Assembly: GCA_014898415.1 (NCBI GenBank) | Contig: RCTD01000036.1 | Span: 1-64,000 of the forward strand | Reading direction: 5' to 3' | DNA: 64,000 nt | DNA from: Stromatinia cepivora | Taxonomy: Eukaryota; Ascomycota; Leotiomycetes; Helotiales; Sclerotiniaceae | In this document: one piece after another, positions 35,329 to 49,900 of the stretch | How the letters are laid out: each line of letters opens with the position of its first letter | Numbering within the stretch: the stretch's first letter is position 1 | Translations under genes and position numbers: made by a program | Notes under the pieces: model-generated | Databases searched by the model: none | Seen by the model: the letters and a program-made list of their open reading frames with translations, nothing else | Told to the model about the DNA's origin: nothing

Positions 35329-38299
35329 TGTCACGGAAAGCTCTGTGATCCCCTGTATCTTACGAAGGATCAAAGCGTATACTTTCCAATCGGAATGAAA
35401 GATCTTTTAACCCTTATTAATTTATTAATTGATAAAATGATCCTAATATATTAATAAACAAAGATCTAGTTTAATTAAAGTATATATTGATTAAATAATC
35501 ATTTATTTGTTCTATATATATAGTTTTTGATTTATATAATTAAGGGTAAGTTATTTAATTCTTTTATTTTATTAATTATATATATTATTTATTCCCCGAT
35601 TTCTGAAAATGCTTTGTAATTATATTATCCTGTAATAGTTATAAACTTGGTAGATTTTAAATCTATATACCTTTCTATTCGATGATTACTAAATATTTAA
35701 GGGATTATTTTTAAAATATCATTTCTATTTTATTTATAATTCAATATTTATATTAATTCAATTATCTTTATTCAATATAACAAAAGATCAAAATGATCTT
35801 CTTTTTATAATCTGTATTTAATAATCGAAGTAATATTTATATTTGAAAAATAAATATCAAATTCAAAGAATTTGGGATTCAATTAATCTAAAGAACGATT
35901 TATTTGTTTTTATATTAGTTATATCTATTTTAAATTTCGATTTGATGAATGAATTTATTTATATTTAAATCGATTGATTTTCAATTAAATCATTTATTTT
36001 ATTTTTTGTTATCGATTTTTAAATCAAATATAATCAAAAGAAATAAATTCAATACCAAAGGAATTCTTGGAATATCTTATAATGATCCAATTCAGAGAAA
36101 ATGTAAATAAAGATATAAAAATAAAAGATTCTAATAATAATATATTGGGATCTATTTTTAATAAATCTATTATTTTATTCCCAATTATTTTTTAAGAAAT
36201 TTTTTTTGAATTTATTTCTTTTCAATTGAAATATCGATATCGATAATAAGAATATATATAGAATCACAAAGTTTTTTATAATATTTATAAATAGATTAAA
36301 TTGTTAATTGATTAAATATATTTTATAGAATTATTCATTCTTAATCAAAATATTACAGTTCTTTTATTCAAAATGATTATTAATATATTTAAAAAGAAGC
36401 TTGCATTTATAATAATTATTATTAAGTTTGCAATATTATAAGAATATCGATCTATTCTAGTATAAACTTTATTCAACAAAATCGATCCTATCAAATAGTA
36501 CAAGGATTGGATTATAATTTACATCAAAATTTTCGTATATAAGATTACTAAGATATAAAATGAAATTGTTATTAATACTTTTTTATAAACTATTGATATT
36601 AGAATACTTCTAATTTAAATAAATATTATAATTATATAAATCGAAATAAACAATCAATTTGGATTATTTAACTTTTTATTCAAATAATTCGAAGATATTT
36701 TTAAAGAATTAATCTTTTAGAATTTTATTTTTTTTCAAAATAATAAAAAGTTTAAAAAGAATAAAAAAAGTATCAATTCTAAAAGTAATCAGGGGATCAA
36801 GAAGATTTGGGAATATTCTTGCAGAATTGAATCTGAATAAAATAATGGAATTGATCATAGTTATATAACTTATAATTACAAAACTATAAAATTAGCGCTC
36901 ATTAGAAAGATCAATCCACTATTCAAAAGAGTATTCAATAAAAATGAATTACAAGCAATTAAGGATCAAACAAGATTGTATTCATAAAAGCAATTTCATT
37001 TTGATTGAATCAAAAGGAAATGGATAAAAAGTTCTATTGATTCTTTAAGATCTTCAATCAATATTGCTATCTTGGATATTTGATATAATCAATTAAGAGT
37101 ATATTTTATAACAATAAAAATATATTATTTATCTAATAACATTTTATTCAATAATTATAATATTATATATATTATAAACAATATATCTTTATTGAATAAT
37201 CATCGATATTGATTATCCGATCCTAATGATCTTATAGAAATAAACATTTTTAATATTCAAGTTCTAGAATATAAGGTTTATATTATCAAAGGGATTATTA
37301 AAAGAAAAGATTATTTTAATAATAATCTGATTTTGAATAATATAATATTCATTCTTGGTTTTTATATTAATATTATTTTGGAAACTCGATTGAAGAAAAT
37401 TGATCTATAATTCTTAGAATATAATTATACTCTTTATAAAGGAGATTATATAAATAGTATAATAATTGTTTAATACATTTGTATTGAAAATCTTGTATTT
37501 TTAGAATACAAATTATTTTCTATTTATTCGAATATTCTTTTATTTATTCTTATAAGCAATTCTTTTATAATATATTTAACAATAAGCAAAAAAATAAATA
37601 AAATATTCTATTGTTTTTGTGATCCATTTTTTTCAAGAGAAAATACAAATGAAATATAATATAAATACTTTGGATATTTGGAAAAGGAAGTTTTTGAATA
37701 TTTAGTATTTATAATGCAAAATATCAAAATAAAAGGTATTATTTGTTTCAATTGTATTGATTGTACTTATATTTATATAAAGCAAATTATTTCTTATGTT
37801 TCAAATGATTATTAATTATTTTGGTTTTTTTACAAAATCTAATAGAATCTTTTTGATTTCGATAAAAAGTATAATAATATATTATAGTTTCTATTGATTA
37901 AAGAAATATATTATAACAAAATCTTTTCATATCCAATCTACTACAAAACATATAACGAAGTATTTACAATTATTTAAAATTTTGTAATCTAAGTTCAATA
38001 TAAATATAATGTAGTAATTATAATAATCAAATAGAATAACGATATATCTATTATCAGAATTATAAAAACAATGTTATTTAAAAAATGGATCAAATAAGAA
38101 AATATTAAATTTAAATTATCTTTATTTTATATATATGAATTTAATAAAGGATCAAAATATATAGAATAAGAAATAATTACAAAACAAATAAAAATATAAA
38201 TTATAATAAATTTACCAAACAAATTGTAAATAGAAATAATACAAGTTATTATTTATTTATATAAAATAAATCCTTTGAAGACTAAATCCTTCAAATCGT

Positions 38300-41200
38300 T
38301 TAATAAAATACTTAATATATAATTCTGTAATTATCTTTACAAAGATAATCCTTTGTTTATAACGAAAATATCTGATGATCTTTATTCCAATTAAAACAGA
38401 ATTTATAAATATAAATATCAAGTTTACTCTTTAAATAAAAATAAAGAAATTGGAATTAATAGGAAATAATATAAAATCAATCTTCGAATATATATTAAAT
38501 ATTTAGTAAACTATATTCCAGATACATTAATCTATTATATATAAATATTTAAATTTGATAAAGTTATTATTATTCGAAATATAATGTTCAATAAGGAATT
38601 CATTTATCATATAGATTTCATTAATCGAATAATCGATATTTATATTATAGAAGAGTTTAAACAATTTATTAGAATTTTTAATCTATAAGATTATATCGAA
38701 ATAGATAGAATGATTATTCAAAATAAGGATAATTATAAAGATTTTATTTATTTATCTATTTTCACAAATCGAAAAACCTTTGATTTATTTATTAAATATA
38801 TTTTAGATTTATTGTTTATAAACGAATTAATTTTGGGGATAAATATAGATCTGAAAAGTGATAATGGGAATAAAGAAATCGATTTAGGATTATTCAATTT
38901 ATTTAATTCTTCAGGTGATAAGAATAAAGTATATAATAAAGATATATAAATATTGGTCGATTCTTTTATCGAAGAAATTAAAGAAATCAATTTTTTTATT
39001 AAAAAATAATTATATTTTGCGGGTAAAGATATTAGTATTATTTAAAGAAATATTTGTAATAATAATATGGATCCCAACCTTATCGAATATATTGATATAA
39101 AGAATATAAAGTATAAACTTATTAATTATATTATCGAAGTTCTTTGTAATATATACAAAAATGATTTAGAAATTACTTCAATCAATTAATTTCAATGTTT
39201 TAAAAAGAAATATATATATTAGAATAATTAATCAAAATATTCTATAAAAGAAATCCAATCATTACAAAGATTATTATATTCTATATATTCATTTGATTGA
39301 TTTATAAAGGATTTATAGATTTATAATCTCGAATAGATACTTAAAAAAGCTTGTATTATAAAGATTGAAATATTCAGGGCTCAGATTAATCCATTTGAAT
39401 TTCAATTATATAATTATTATTCAAAATCATTTTTCTTTCAAAAGTTATTTAGTTTTTGTATCTTAAAGTAATTAATATATATATAAAGGTAATTACATAT
39501 ATAACAATATTATCAAGGGAGCAATCCCAATATTGGATCTTATATAGGAATTGTTATATCTTAAAGAATAGGTTCAATAAGATTATTTTGCTTCAACAAT
39601 TTTCATTCTATATTCTGATTTAATCAATAAGGAATAAACGATATAAAAAAGTATTCTCAATTTATAACAATTCACAATATAATCATTATTGGAATTGAAG
39701 CAAAATCATTATTGCCTTTTATTTAGTTTACAATCAAAGGATTATAAATAATACTATTTCCTTGAATTCATATATTTACAATTTCAAAATTACTTTATTT
39801 TCATTATCAATTAAAAGATTATTAAATAGAATATTAATTCAAATAGAATTATAATTTTGAAATTAATAATCTTAAGATTAGGAAAATCTGATATGAAATT
39901 GATTTTGGATCGGAATCTATAAAACCGATTTTTCTTCAATAAATATTTATATATAAATATAATAATCAAGATTTGATTATTTATTGTTATTTATATTTAA
40001 TAATATAAAAAGATTTTCAAATTAAGAATATTATTGAAACTATTTATATTATTATATTAATAAACCGATTATTCTGAATTATAATAGTAATTATTATTAA
40101 ATACAATCTTGAAACAAAATAATATAATATAATCAATATTTTCATCAATATTTTATATAATCCTTTCGATACTCCAATTATATATTATCTATCTAATGAA
40201 TACAAAATCCTAAACAAAAATGTTATAATCGATCGAGTTTTATATAATCTATAAAATTCCCTAATTATATAATTTAGGGATTTCATTCGGATATTCGAAA
40301 AACTAGGATTAGTATAATACAAAAAGGAACTATATTTATATATTAACTCAAAATATATTATTATAATTCTTTTCTTTATAAACGACATTTAGGTTATTTA
40401 TTATAAAAAAAACGAATCAATTATCATAAAAATTATCGAAGAAATTAAAACTATATATAAATTGTAAGATTTGAGAAATATTAAATGGTTTTTAAATATA
40501 CATATACTCTATAATTGATTTAAAAAAAAGCTATAATTAATCTATAATATATATATTAAAAAGATTATTAAGAAATTCAAAGTAACAAACAGAATAGTAA
40601 ATATACTGCTCCCGATAATAATATTTCAGAAAAATCAGGGTTAAGTTTCTATATATATTATAAAAATATATCAAAAGAAAATAGATTTAATATTATATAC
40701 TATAATCATTATAAGAATAGATATATTATTCGCTGTTTTACAATTGAACCATTATTTGATCAATCCATTAAACAATTATATAAAAACTATCAATCATTGT
40801 TTATAATATCTATAAAATACAAGATATCTCGCAATCCAATATAATAATAATTAAATATCACAATTTTTCGTTTTTTTAGATACTTCTTTTACAAATGATC
40901 CAAATACTTATCGATCATTTTAAGGATATATTTTATCTCTTTTCAGTAATTTAATTGTATAGAAAATGTCCAAACAAGATATTATAATCATTTCGATTAT
41001 CGAAATAAAACTTCTTAAAATCGAATATATATCAAAAGAAACTATAACAACCCTATATTTCTTAAAAGAAATCGATCTAATAGTAAAAGAGTTTATAATG
41101 ATCTTCTATAATAACCAACAAATGATTAGATTGATGATTGGTGAAAATAAATAGATCATTACAAAACTATATTATATCGATATCCAAAATATATGATTAT

Positions 41201-41310
41201 ATCAAGAATATTCAAAAAGGAACTTTTATATAATTTATTTATCGATCATCGATATAATTATTAATAAATTCATTAAAAACTTTACAAAATAAAAATTCGA
41301 ACATTTCCAA
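38300..41310 (+). pseudogene. Copia-B pol remnant (integrase C-terminus, reverse transcriptase, RNase H)
   Basis: Recognisable pieces are a 'GYLVGY'-like segment near 38490-38530 and the reverse transcriptase with 'FF.NDI' in place of YVDD near 40370-40390, followed by a 'DLRNIKWFL' block. The RNase H at 40966-41151 is 'SKQDIIIISIIEIKL...', matching 'SKRQ..valSt.EAE'. Most stops replace expected Gln, Arg or Trp codons, as RIP does. There is no active product. Confidence 0.8.
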
Positions 41311-42730
41311 TCCCTCCTCAATTTACAAGATATGAATAATAGGATTATGAAGTTTGAATAACGATAATTATAAAACTTAAACAACAATAATCTGGAACTT
41401 GTAATTCTTCCCTTTGATATAAATAGAATAAGTTCTATTTGATATTCTAGATCATTATATTTTTCTATAATACATTTCAATTCATATACTTTATATTCAT
41501 TAGGAAACAAAGAATAATCAAGGCTGATCATTTCTCTATTTTTCATTTTTCTATCCTTAAAAAAGGATAAACTTTTTTCTAAATTCAATAATTTGAAATT
41601 CAAATAAAAGAGTTTCTGAATTATTTGTAACAATTAAGAAACAAGGAATAATTGGAGTAACCAAAATTATTAATATTATTAATATTATAAAAACTAAAGG
41701 ATTATCCCTTTTTTCCCTTTCCTTTGGATATACTACCCATTTCTTTTTTCTTTTCTTCTTTATTATTTTTTCTCTTTTATTTTCATTATTGTTTTCCGAA
41801 ATTATAATATATTTCTTTTATTTGGTCTTTTAAGGATTTCAATAAGTAATATAATAAAGAAAAGGGGAATAATGATATAAAGATGAAGAAACAATTTCTT
41901 TCTTTTTTTCGATCTTCAGTATTATTTTCATTACAATTTTGTATCCTTATTTGGATTATACAATCAACGATCAATATATTATAAAGATAAAGAGTGAATA
42001 AAGAATTTATTTTCGAATTTTGTTGATAAACAGTAATATAATAATTTATTAAAGGATAAAGGAAAACTAGTAAAAGAGTATATAAATGAATACTACAATT
42101 CTAATACCAACGATTATTCAACTTGAAAGAATCAATAAAGCATTTATTATAGAAATTATATTTCCCAATAATTAACGATTTTATATATCGAATATATAAA
42201 TAATTATTCCTTTTCCCCATAATTCCTTTTATCTTTTATTTTGATTAAAAAGCCAACAACTTTCAATAAACTTTTTTTTTTCTCTTTTTTATCTGATTCA
42301 TCATCCGAAAAATCTGATATCAAAGAATCGAATAAATTATTATTATTAAATAAAGAAACTCTTTTTCTTTTCTTTTCTTTATCGAATAACCCTTATTTCA
42401 ATAATTACAAATATAGGATTAATAAAAAATTTTAATTATATAACAGGATTCAAAAATGAAATCTATCTTTAAATTACTATCTGAATCTATAATAGATAAT
42501 TAATCACAACGAACAGTAATTCCTTTAATAAAGAGGAACAATTTCTGAAATAAATAATTATATATCATTCTAAAAGCAGATTTAGTTAAACTATATTCTC
42601 AAAGATCAATATCTTGATTCATTATTTGTATTGAATTCATTAATTCTTTTTGTTCGATTTATTAATTCCTCAAAGGAGTATTGAAATCTTCTTTTACATT
42701 TGATTTTCTCAAAACTTTTTTTTCAATCAT
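41311..42730 (-). pseudogene. Possible antisense reading frame in the 3' extension of copia-B
   Basis: On the minus strand, from an ATG at 42730, a protein-like frame runs towards 41311, interrupted mainly by TAA, TAG or TGA where Gln, Trp or Arg would fit. It contains an acidic-basic tract (SDFSDDESDKKEKKK) and, near 41900-41830, a hydrophobic stretch. The other copy shows the matching frame from an ATG at 1174. Both copies descend from one element, so conservation alone does not prove coding. A short plus-strand frame (42241-42435, matching 685-903) overlaps it. Function unknown. Confidence 0.35.
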
Positions 42731-43548
42731 TGTTTGTTTAGTATAATTGAGATTCATTTGCTTAGTTTTCTTAAATCCCGAAATCTTAGATATAATAATG
42801 ATCAATAAGAACTTGATTAAGATAAAAACAAAAATGTGAAAAAGGGATTTATATACTTTTCAAAATTCATTTATTTTATTTTGTTATTGTGATCAATATA
42901 CTATAGTCTAGTAATTATATATATTCTCAATTGCTATACTACAAGATCGATCATTCATTTATATTCTTTCAACAGAAAACTTTCTTTTTATTATTCAAAA
43001 TCTTGATTTCGAAGAATATTGCAAATAGCAAACCGAAAATCAAAAGAAATTTATAATTTATATATAATCAAATTCTTTTTTATTCCAAAAATACCAAAAT
43101 CATTTCAGATTTATATATTACATTATTCCTTTATTGATATCTATCTATAATCACTTCGTATATTCATTTACGAATCATATGAATTATTATTTTCTATATC
43201 TTTCCATTTATTTCAAATCGCCTTTCGATCTAAAGAGTATATCACAAAAAACTCTATAATCCCCTATATCTTACGAAGAATCAAAATATATGTTTTTCAA
43301 TCAAAATAAAGGATTTTTTAGCCCTTATCAATCTACCAATTAATAAAGTAATCCTAATATACTAATAAACAAAGATCTAATCTAATTAAAATATATATCG
43401 GTTAGATAATTATTTATTTGTTTTATATATACAGCTTTTGATTTATATAATCAAGGGCAAATCATTCAATTCTTTTACTTTATCAATCATGTATACCACC
43501 TATTCCCCGATCCCTGAAAGTGCTCTATAATCATACTATCCCGTGATA

Positions 43549-44990
43549 CAATTATAAACTGCTTCAAACAATATTGATAAAGAATATAAAGAAAATATTA
43601 ATGATTCGATTATTGCAGATCTGAATTCGTTATAGATAGATCCGATAATAAATATAAATAGCTCCAAAATTTTAAGATTGTCTTAAATTTTAGAAAGCAA
43701 AAATGAAAGGATACAAATAATCATTCAATATATTATTATATTATAGAGATTTAAAAATATATCAATAAAGAATTAATAAACTTTCAAAAAGGAAGCTTTT
43801 AATTTCTATATAAAGAATCGTTGCCTATTCAGAATCCGGGGAGACGGATTATCTTCCGTCTATGTAATAGCAAACGATGATCTAATCGAAAAGATAAAAA
43901 TTATGATTCGAATATATGAAGAACTAGATTATAAAAGTTTAGAATTATTGTATACTAAAATATATAATTATTATTAATAAAATGGAATATATAAAGATAT
44001 AAAAAATTGGGTGATTTTTTGTTCCGTTTGCTAATTCAGATTGTCCAAACAAATAAATAAACTAATGATTGTTATTCAAGTCTTAGATATTTGATATAAA
44101 GTTGATATGGATATTATAAAAATACTTAACAATTATAAATTCAAATGCTTCGTTGTTTTATAAAAAGATTTAAATGATTGAATAGAAATTAAAGCTTTGT
44201 GAAATATTATCTCGAAAGTAATTACTAAGTTTCTTTATGAAGTAATCTATCGTTATAGTTTTTTTGGAGAAATCATTATAGATAAAAAACTTAAGAATAA
44301 AGACGCTGTATTTGCTTATTGCGAAAAATACAAAATCGATAAAATCAAGATATTAGTTTATCATTTACAAGCTAATGAAATAATGGAAAAAAATCATTAT
44401 CCTATTGCGGAAATATTTTTCTGTCTATTATAAAGAGGGTGTAGATAATCTGAATGATTGGAAACAATATTATTCATTGATTGCATCTCAATTCATAAAT
44501 CGATAAACAAAATACTATTTGAATTGATCTATAGATAAAAAGCTATATTGCCTTTTGAAATTATATATACGATTTAAAAGATCCTTGATTAGGAAAGTAT
44601 ACGAATCTAGAAAGATTTATTGATTATTAAAATATAATAATTAAAAATACTAAATAAAGATATTGAAAAAGCAATTTCTTATAAATGGTACTATAAGAAA
44701 GATAATAAACTTCGATATAATTTTGATCATAAAATATTAAATAAGAATATTCGAATGGGAGATATAATTTTATATTATAATTTTTGATCAAAAATTGATA
44801 TATCTTGCAATACAAAACTTGCTTTCAAATAATATGGATCTTATAAAATAATAAAGAAATTGAAAGGTCTTTTTATATATACCTTTGAAAAAATGAATAA
44901 TACCCCATTTAATAGAATTTATATAAACATTTATTTCAAGAAATATATCTTGTATTCAGATTTTTTTGTAAATAATAATTCTAAAGATTT
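43549..44990 (+). pseudogene. Gypsy-A integrase remnant, continuing from 35328
   Basis: This resumes the gypsy-A frame after copia-B, beginning with the spacer that normally follows RNase H. It then shows the integrase zinc-binding region (about 43790-44060), a core with 'GEIIIDKKLKNKD' and 'LVYHLQANEIMEKNHYPI' (about 44260-44410), and a C-terminal part ending near 44950. These match the fungal gypsy 'fG.li.D.G.EN', 'aYHpqanGmiErgHkpi' segments. The DNA is RIP-degraded and not functional. No certain 3' LTR was found. Confidence 0.85.
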
Positions 44991-45455
44991 GTATAAATAA
45001 ATAAATCAAAAGAATCAAATTTCTAGATATTTATAATTTTTTAAACAAAAAATAATAAACAATTAAGGATTATTCTTTGTTTAATTATAAAACAATATAG
45101 AATTAGAAAAAAAAATATATATATAATAAATCGAAAAGAAATTGTTATTATAAATTTCTGATTATTAATTAAAATATTTGATAAGGAAAGCTTTATAATC
45201 CTTGAGAAGAAAAGAATATTTGAATTCTTTTTAAAAAAAACTTATTATATTATCGATTTCGTTTTTGAACAATTTATAAACAATTCCTGAATAATATTTG
45301 AACAATTCAATATTTTCTTTTTAAATCTGATTTCTTTAATAATTTGATTTGAAATTATCAATTCTTTATTTGTACTCATTTTATCATTTATATAAGTTTT
45401 TATTTAAGTTTTGATATAATATCTAGAAAAGGATTTAATCAAATTATAATCTTCT
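44991..45455. other. AT-rich remainder between gypsy-A integrase and gypsy-C
   Basis: No gene is seen. Around 45181-45215 there is a short resemblance to the first bases of the copia-B LTR (GGAAAGCTTTATAATCC), which may be chance or a decayed LTR end. The stretch ends at the CTTCT duplication of gypsy-C. Confidence 0.4.
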
Positions 45456-45834
45456 TGTGACGCACAAGAGCCGTAGTAGAGCTGAATAAACAGGGTCAAT
45501 TATATTCCTTAGAATCTACAATTGAAGAACTATAACTTGTAAAGAGCGATTAGATATATATACACAAATATCCATTTGTAAATTGCAAGACTGTACATAT
45601 ACATTATTAAGGTCATTATTTTATTATACTAAATTGTATAAATTGTAACGTATATACACAAACAATCAATTTATTAATTGATATAGGAAATAAAAGGTAT
45701 TATATAATTAACCTTCTATGATTCACAATTCATAACATTATCCTCCCCTTTGAAAAAGCTCACCCTTAAACGTTTCACTCCTCTATTCCATTACTATTTC
45801 ATCAGAAACCAAATTTTGTAAAGATTCATAAACT

Positions 45835-45960
45835 CTAAATCAATTAAATTGATCATTTTAATTGATTTGATTAAATTGACCAAATTAATCAACCAAATTG
45901 ATTAAAATAATAAATGAATTGACCAAATCGATTAAATCGTTCATCAATTGGTTAAATTAA
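45835..45960. repeat. Imperfect GATTAAATTGACCAAATT repeats
   Basis: A run of loosely periodic 'gattaaattga(c/t)caaatt' units near the 3' end of gypsy-C. A smaller group of similar units lies at about 46080-46130. No function is evident. Confidence 0.5.
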
Positions 45961-48900
45961 TATTAATTTATATTCTCCTTGATTTAGGGAATCTCTAAAA
46001 GGAAAAAGTTTCAATAGAAAAAAAAAGAAGATTGAATTATAATATAATAATAATAAATAGTTAATATAGTTAATTCCGAAATCGATCAAATTAATCGACC
46101 AAATTGATTAAATCAATCAACTTGAACGAAATCGATAAAAATGATATCACATTTCATTTTTACTATATTCAAACTTCCTTTTACATAATTTTTTGAAATA
46201 ATTATAAATATAAGTTTTTTGAAATATATTGCCTTTGTATTATCTTAATGATGGTAGCTCGTCTATTGTATAGAGCTCGGGCTATATATATATACAATCA
46301 AATTCCCTCGAATTTGTATGGGTTTTCGATTCTTTCACGATTGTATATATACACACCATTATAAAATTATAATATCTAGTTTGCTGAATTGAAGAACACT
46401 TTTTTTTCCCTTAATTTCATAAATGAATCGTCATCTATATAATTATAATTATCCTTTCCGCTTTTATAAAGCTTTATCCAATCAATTAATCGATCAAAAG
46501 GACCAAACAATGTTGAATTGATTAAATGAAAATCATATAAAAAGTGTAATGATATTTTAAGATCGGAAACAGAATATTAGGTAAGATCGATATCATTATT
46601 AATATAAGAATTTCTAATAAGTTTATTAAATCACTTAATAATATTAACCGAACCGATGGTTATATGATCACGTGATATATTAATAATATAATTTAATATT
46701 ACTAAATTTTATTATTATATGAAATTCCGATCATATATCATACTAGAATGATTTATAATGGAATAGAATGTGATGGAAGCGTATAGAACTTTCTTATTTC
46801 TAAGGTTAAATATTATTGATTACTATTTCATTTCATTATATAAAATGATTCTATAAGATTCGATTTAAATCGATCTTATTTATAATCATAGAATATTATA
46901 GAATTTCATAGAATCCTATCAAATATTATAAATAAGAAGATTTTCTTCAAAGAATTCTTCTGAAAAACAAGCAAAATAAATTCAATATTCAATACACTCA
47001 TATTTTGACTTCAACCATTATATATTCGATTACCCTTTTAAGCTATATAACTAAGTCTTCCACTATAATAATAGTGAATAATATTATTATTGTATCATTC
47101 ATTATTATTAACCAATCAACCTCCTCCAAGAATTAAATTACGAAACTTTATATAATAGGGTTTTTTATATTTTCTTTATTGTTAAAACCTTTTCTATTTT
47201 CTATTCCGAATTATCAATTATATTAATAAACAGAGATAATTCGAATATCTAATTAGGAAAAGGATTGTTATATACTTTATATAATCAATTTAAAGGGAAA
47301 ACAGGATGAATTTTTATTATAATCAGGAATTCGAATTTGAAAGAATTCCCAGATCGATTAATAATCTTGAATCTTTTTTGAATTGGGAAATCCAGTTTCT
47401 TGAATAATCTCTAAATAGAATAACTTTTCATATTAAGCTATACATAATCTCCGATATCGAAATCGATCTTATATTAATAAGCATTCATAAATTTCGATAT
47501 TTTGGTTTGAATATACAATAGACTTTTTTTTGTTCATACGAAAGTTAATCTATTGTGTTCTATATATATATAAGCATTATATATATTTATATCGTTTGTT
47601 GACTTATTAATATCTTCCTTTTATTTCTATATATATTTCGGTATATGCTTGTATAGAGTTTCATAAGGTATGAATCCTTCTAAAAAATTATATAGAAAAG
47701 TAAGTTACACGTAATTCATTATAAATAGAAATTCTGACCAATCATCTTGATAATAACTAACAAATGGCTTTAATCACTATTGAAGATATTGATTATAGAT
47801 TTCAATTTGATTGTCGATTTGAGGATAATAAACAATAGATAGTTTGAGATCGATTCCTAGGATTTGACTGAATTCCTTTTAGAATTGTAATATAAATTGG
47901 GGGCCATGATCTGATATTATAATATCAAAAGGATTATAATATTGATATATATAATAAAGATATAATTGTATTTGAATTCGAATATTGATTAATTTATAAT
48001 AAGGTATAAAGATAACTTGCTTTATCAATCAATTAATAATGATTAAAATATTATTATATCTGTATTTATCTTTATTAAAGCTGCAGTAATTTATAATGAT
48101 ATATTATCATATTCGATTAGAAATCGGAAATGGATATAATAAACCAAAGATATGATTATATAAAACAGAACTATATTTATAAATATAATAATTGTATATA
48201 TATCTGATTACAATATTATATATTCTGGATTAATAGTATTATTAAAATAATAAAAGATAGGTTTTGTTTATATCAAAATAAATAATAGAAACGGAATTAT
48301 AAACTTTACGAATCAGATAAATTCGAAGATTATCGACATCGAATACTATTAGATGATCATTATAAAACAAAAGGTCATTTTGGAATAATATATATTTATA
48401 ACTTTAAATAATTTGTATTCTGAATATTAACAAATTATCTATAATTTTATTTATTTCGATAATATAATTAATTAGATTGAATCGAAAAACGATTTCATTC
48501 AAATCGATACTAATAATCGTTATTTTATTTGAATAATACTTTTATAAAGCTTTTCTCATAATTTCGATATCAATTTGATTATCTTTAATAAACTATTAAA
48601 AGCAATTCTTTTTCTTAATATAATTCTGAAAATCCAATTCGTCGATTCAATAGATTAAGATATTAACAAAAAAGTTATCTTTTTTAAAGCAATATATAAT
48701 GATAAAGTTATAATCAATTAGAACTTCTATTCAACGAATTTATCAAATATTAAAGGTCTTAATAATCATGAAATATTCGAGGATTTTATAATCGATATAA
48801 ATCTTGATTTTATATAATAAACCAATGAATTCCGTTCTCCAATAATTAAAAGATCAAATGATTGATAGTATTTCTTTATTATAAACTTCGTAATTCAATT

Positions 48901-49399
48901 CAATAATAACTATAATCTTAGAGAAATAAATTACAGGAAATTAATCTTCATTATACTATTATAATAATATATTAATGATTACTCCATCGGATATATCTAT
49001 TTTGAATATACAAAAAAATCAGTGATTATAATATTGCAAAAATAAAACGAAGATAAACTTTTTTTCAAGATATTGAATGTGTTTTGGTATATTTCGTTGA
49101 ATACAAACTTAACATTTGCTTTAATGAATTCATTAAAAGGTTTCATTATTATACTGTAATCTTTAATAAATTATTAATAAAAATTACAAAAACCAAAAAA
49201 TGATTAAATCTTTTTCATTGTTATCGGAAAAATCCAATTCTCAATTACTTCAATCTTTTCAAGATTTATCTTTATTCTTTTAATAAAAATAATAAAACCC
49301 AAATATTTGATATATATAATATTAAATTCATATTTCTTGAGATTCATTTATAGGTCAATAATTTTTAATTATTCGAGAATTAGTTTAATATAAATTTGA

Positions 49400-49900
49400 T
49401 ACTCTTCTTTATTTTCAGAATAGATTAGAATATCATCAAGATATATTATACAAAAGATATCTAGATAATTGAATAAAACATTATTCATATAATACTAATA
49501 GATTGTAAAATTATTCATTAATCCGAATAGTACAATCTTGTATTTATATAATCTATATCGAATTCAAAAGATAATATACTCTTTTAAAACAGGATTTATT
49601 CTTATATAATGGAAAGCTTAATGAATATCGAATTTGATAAAGATCTTAATACTGGAAAGCCGAGAAAGCGTTTTGTCGATTAAAGAGAAGGGATACTGAT
49701 CCTTATATATTAAAGAATTCAATAATCTAAAGTCTATATAGAATCTCAAACTACTATTAGGTTTTTTAATAAATAAAACAGATATAGTATAAAAAATTTG
49801 ATTAGATTTAATAAAACCTTTATTGAAATTATCTATAATATATTCTTTAACGATTTCCAATTGTTTTAAGGATATCTTATAAAGCGGATTATAATATAAA
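49400..49900 (-). pseudogene. Gypsy-C reverse transcriptase remnant
   Basis: Minus-strand 49860-49618 is an open fragment with 'FIKKPNSSLRFYIDFRLLN' and 'YPFSLIDKTLSRLSS', the N-terminal palm of fungal gypsy reverse transcriptase (vkKpdgslR.c.DYR.LN). The catalytic box survives as YLDDILIYS at 49443-49417. Stops separate these blocks. It belongs to the Ty3/gypsy class and is inactive. Confidence 0.85.

Larger units (their letters stand above)
35329..43548 (+). mobile_element. Ty1/copia element B, complete, 8,220 bp, TSD CAATT
   Basis: The LTRs are both 309 bp (35329-35637 and 43240-43548) with TGTCACGG at the left end, flanked by CAATT at 35324-35328 and 43549-43553. Plus-strand remnants run in copia order: the integrase C-terminal 'GYLV.Y' region (about 38480-38620), reverse transcriptase (about 40150-40500) and RNase H (about 40960-41310). 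About 1.9 kb of non-pol sequence then precedes the 3' LTR, making this longer than a typical copia. A second copy of its 3' part fills 1-1992. Confidence 0.92.
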
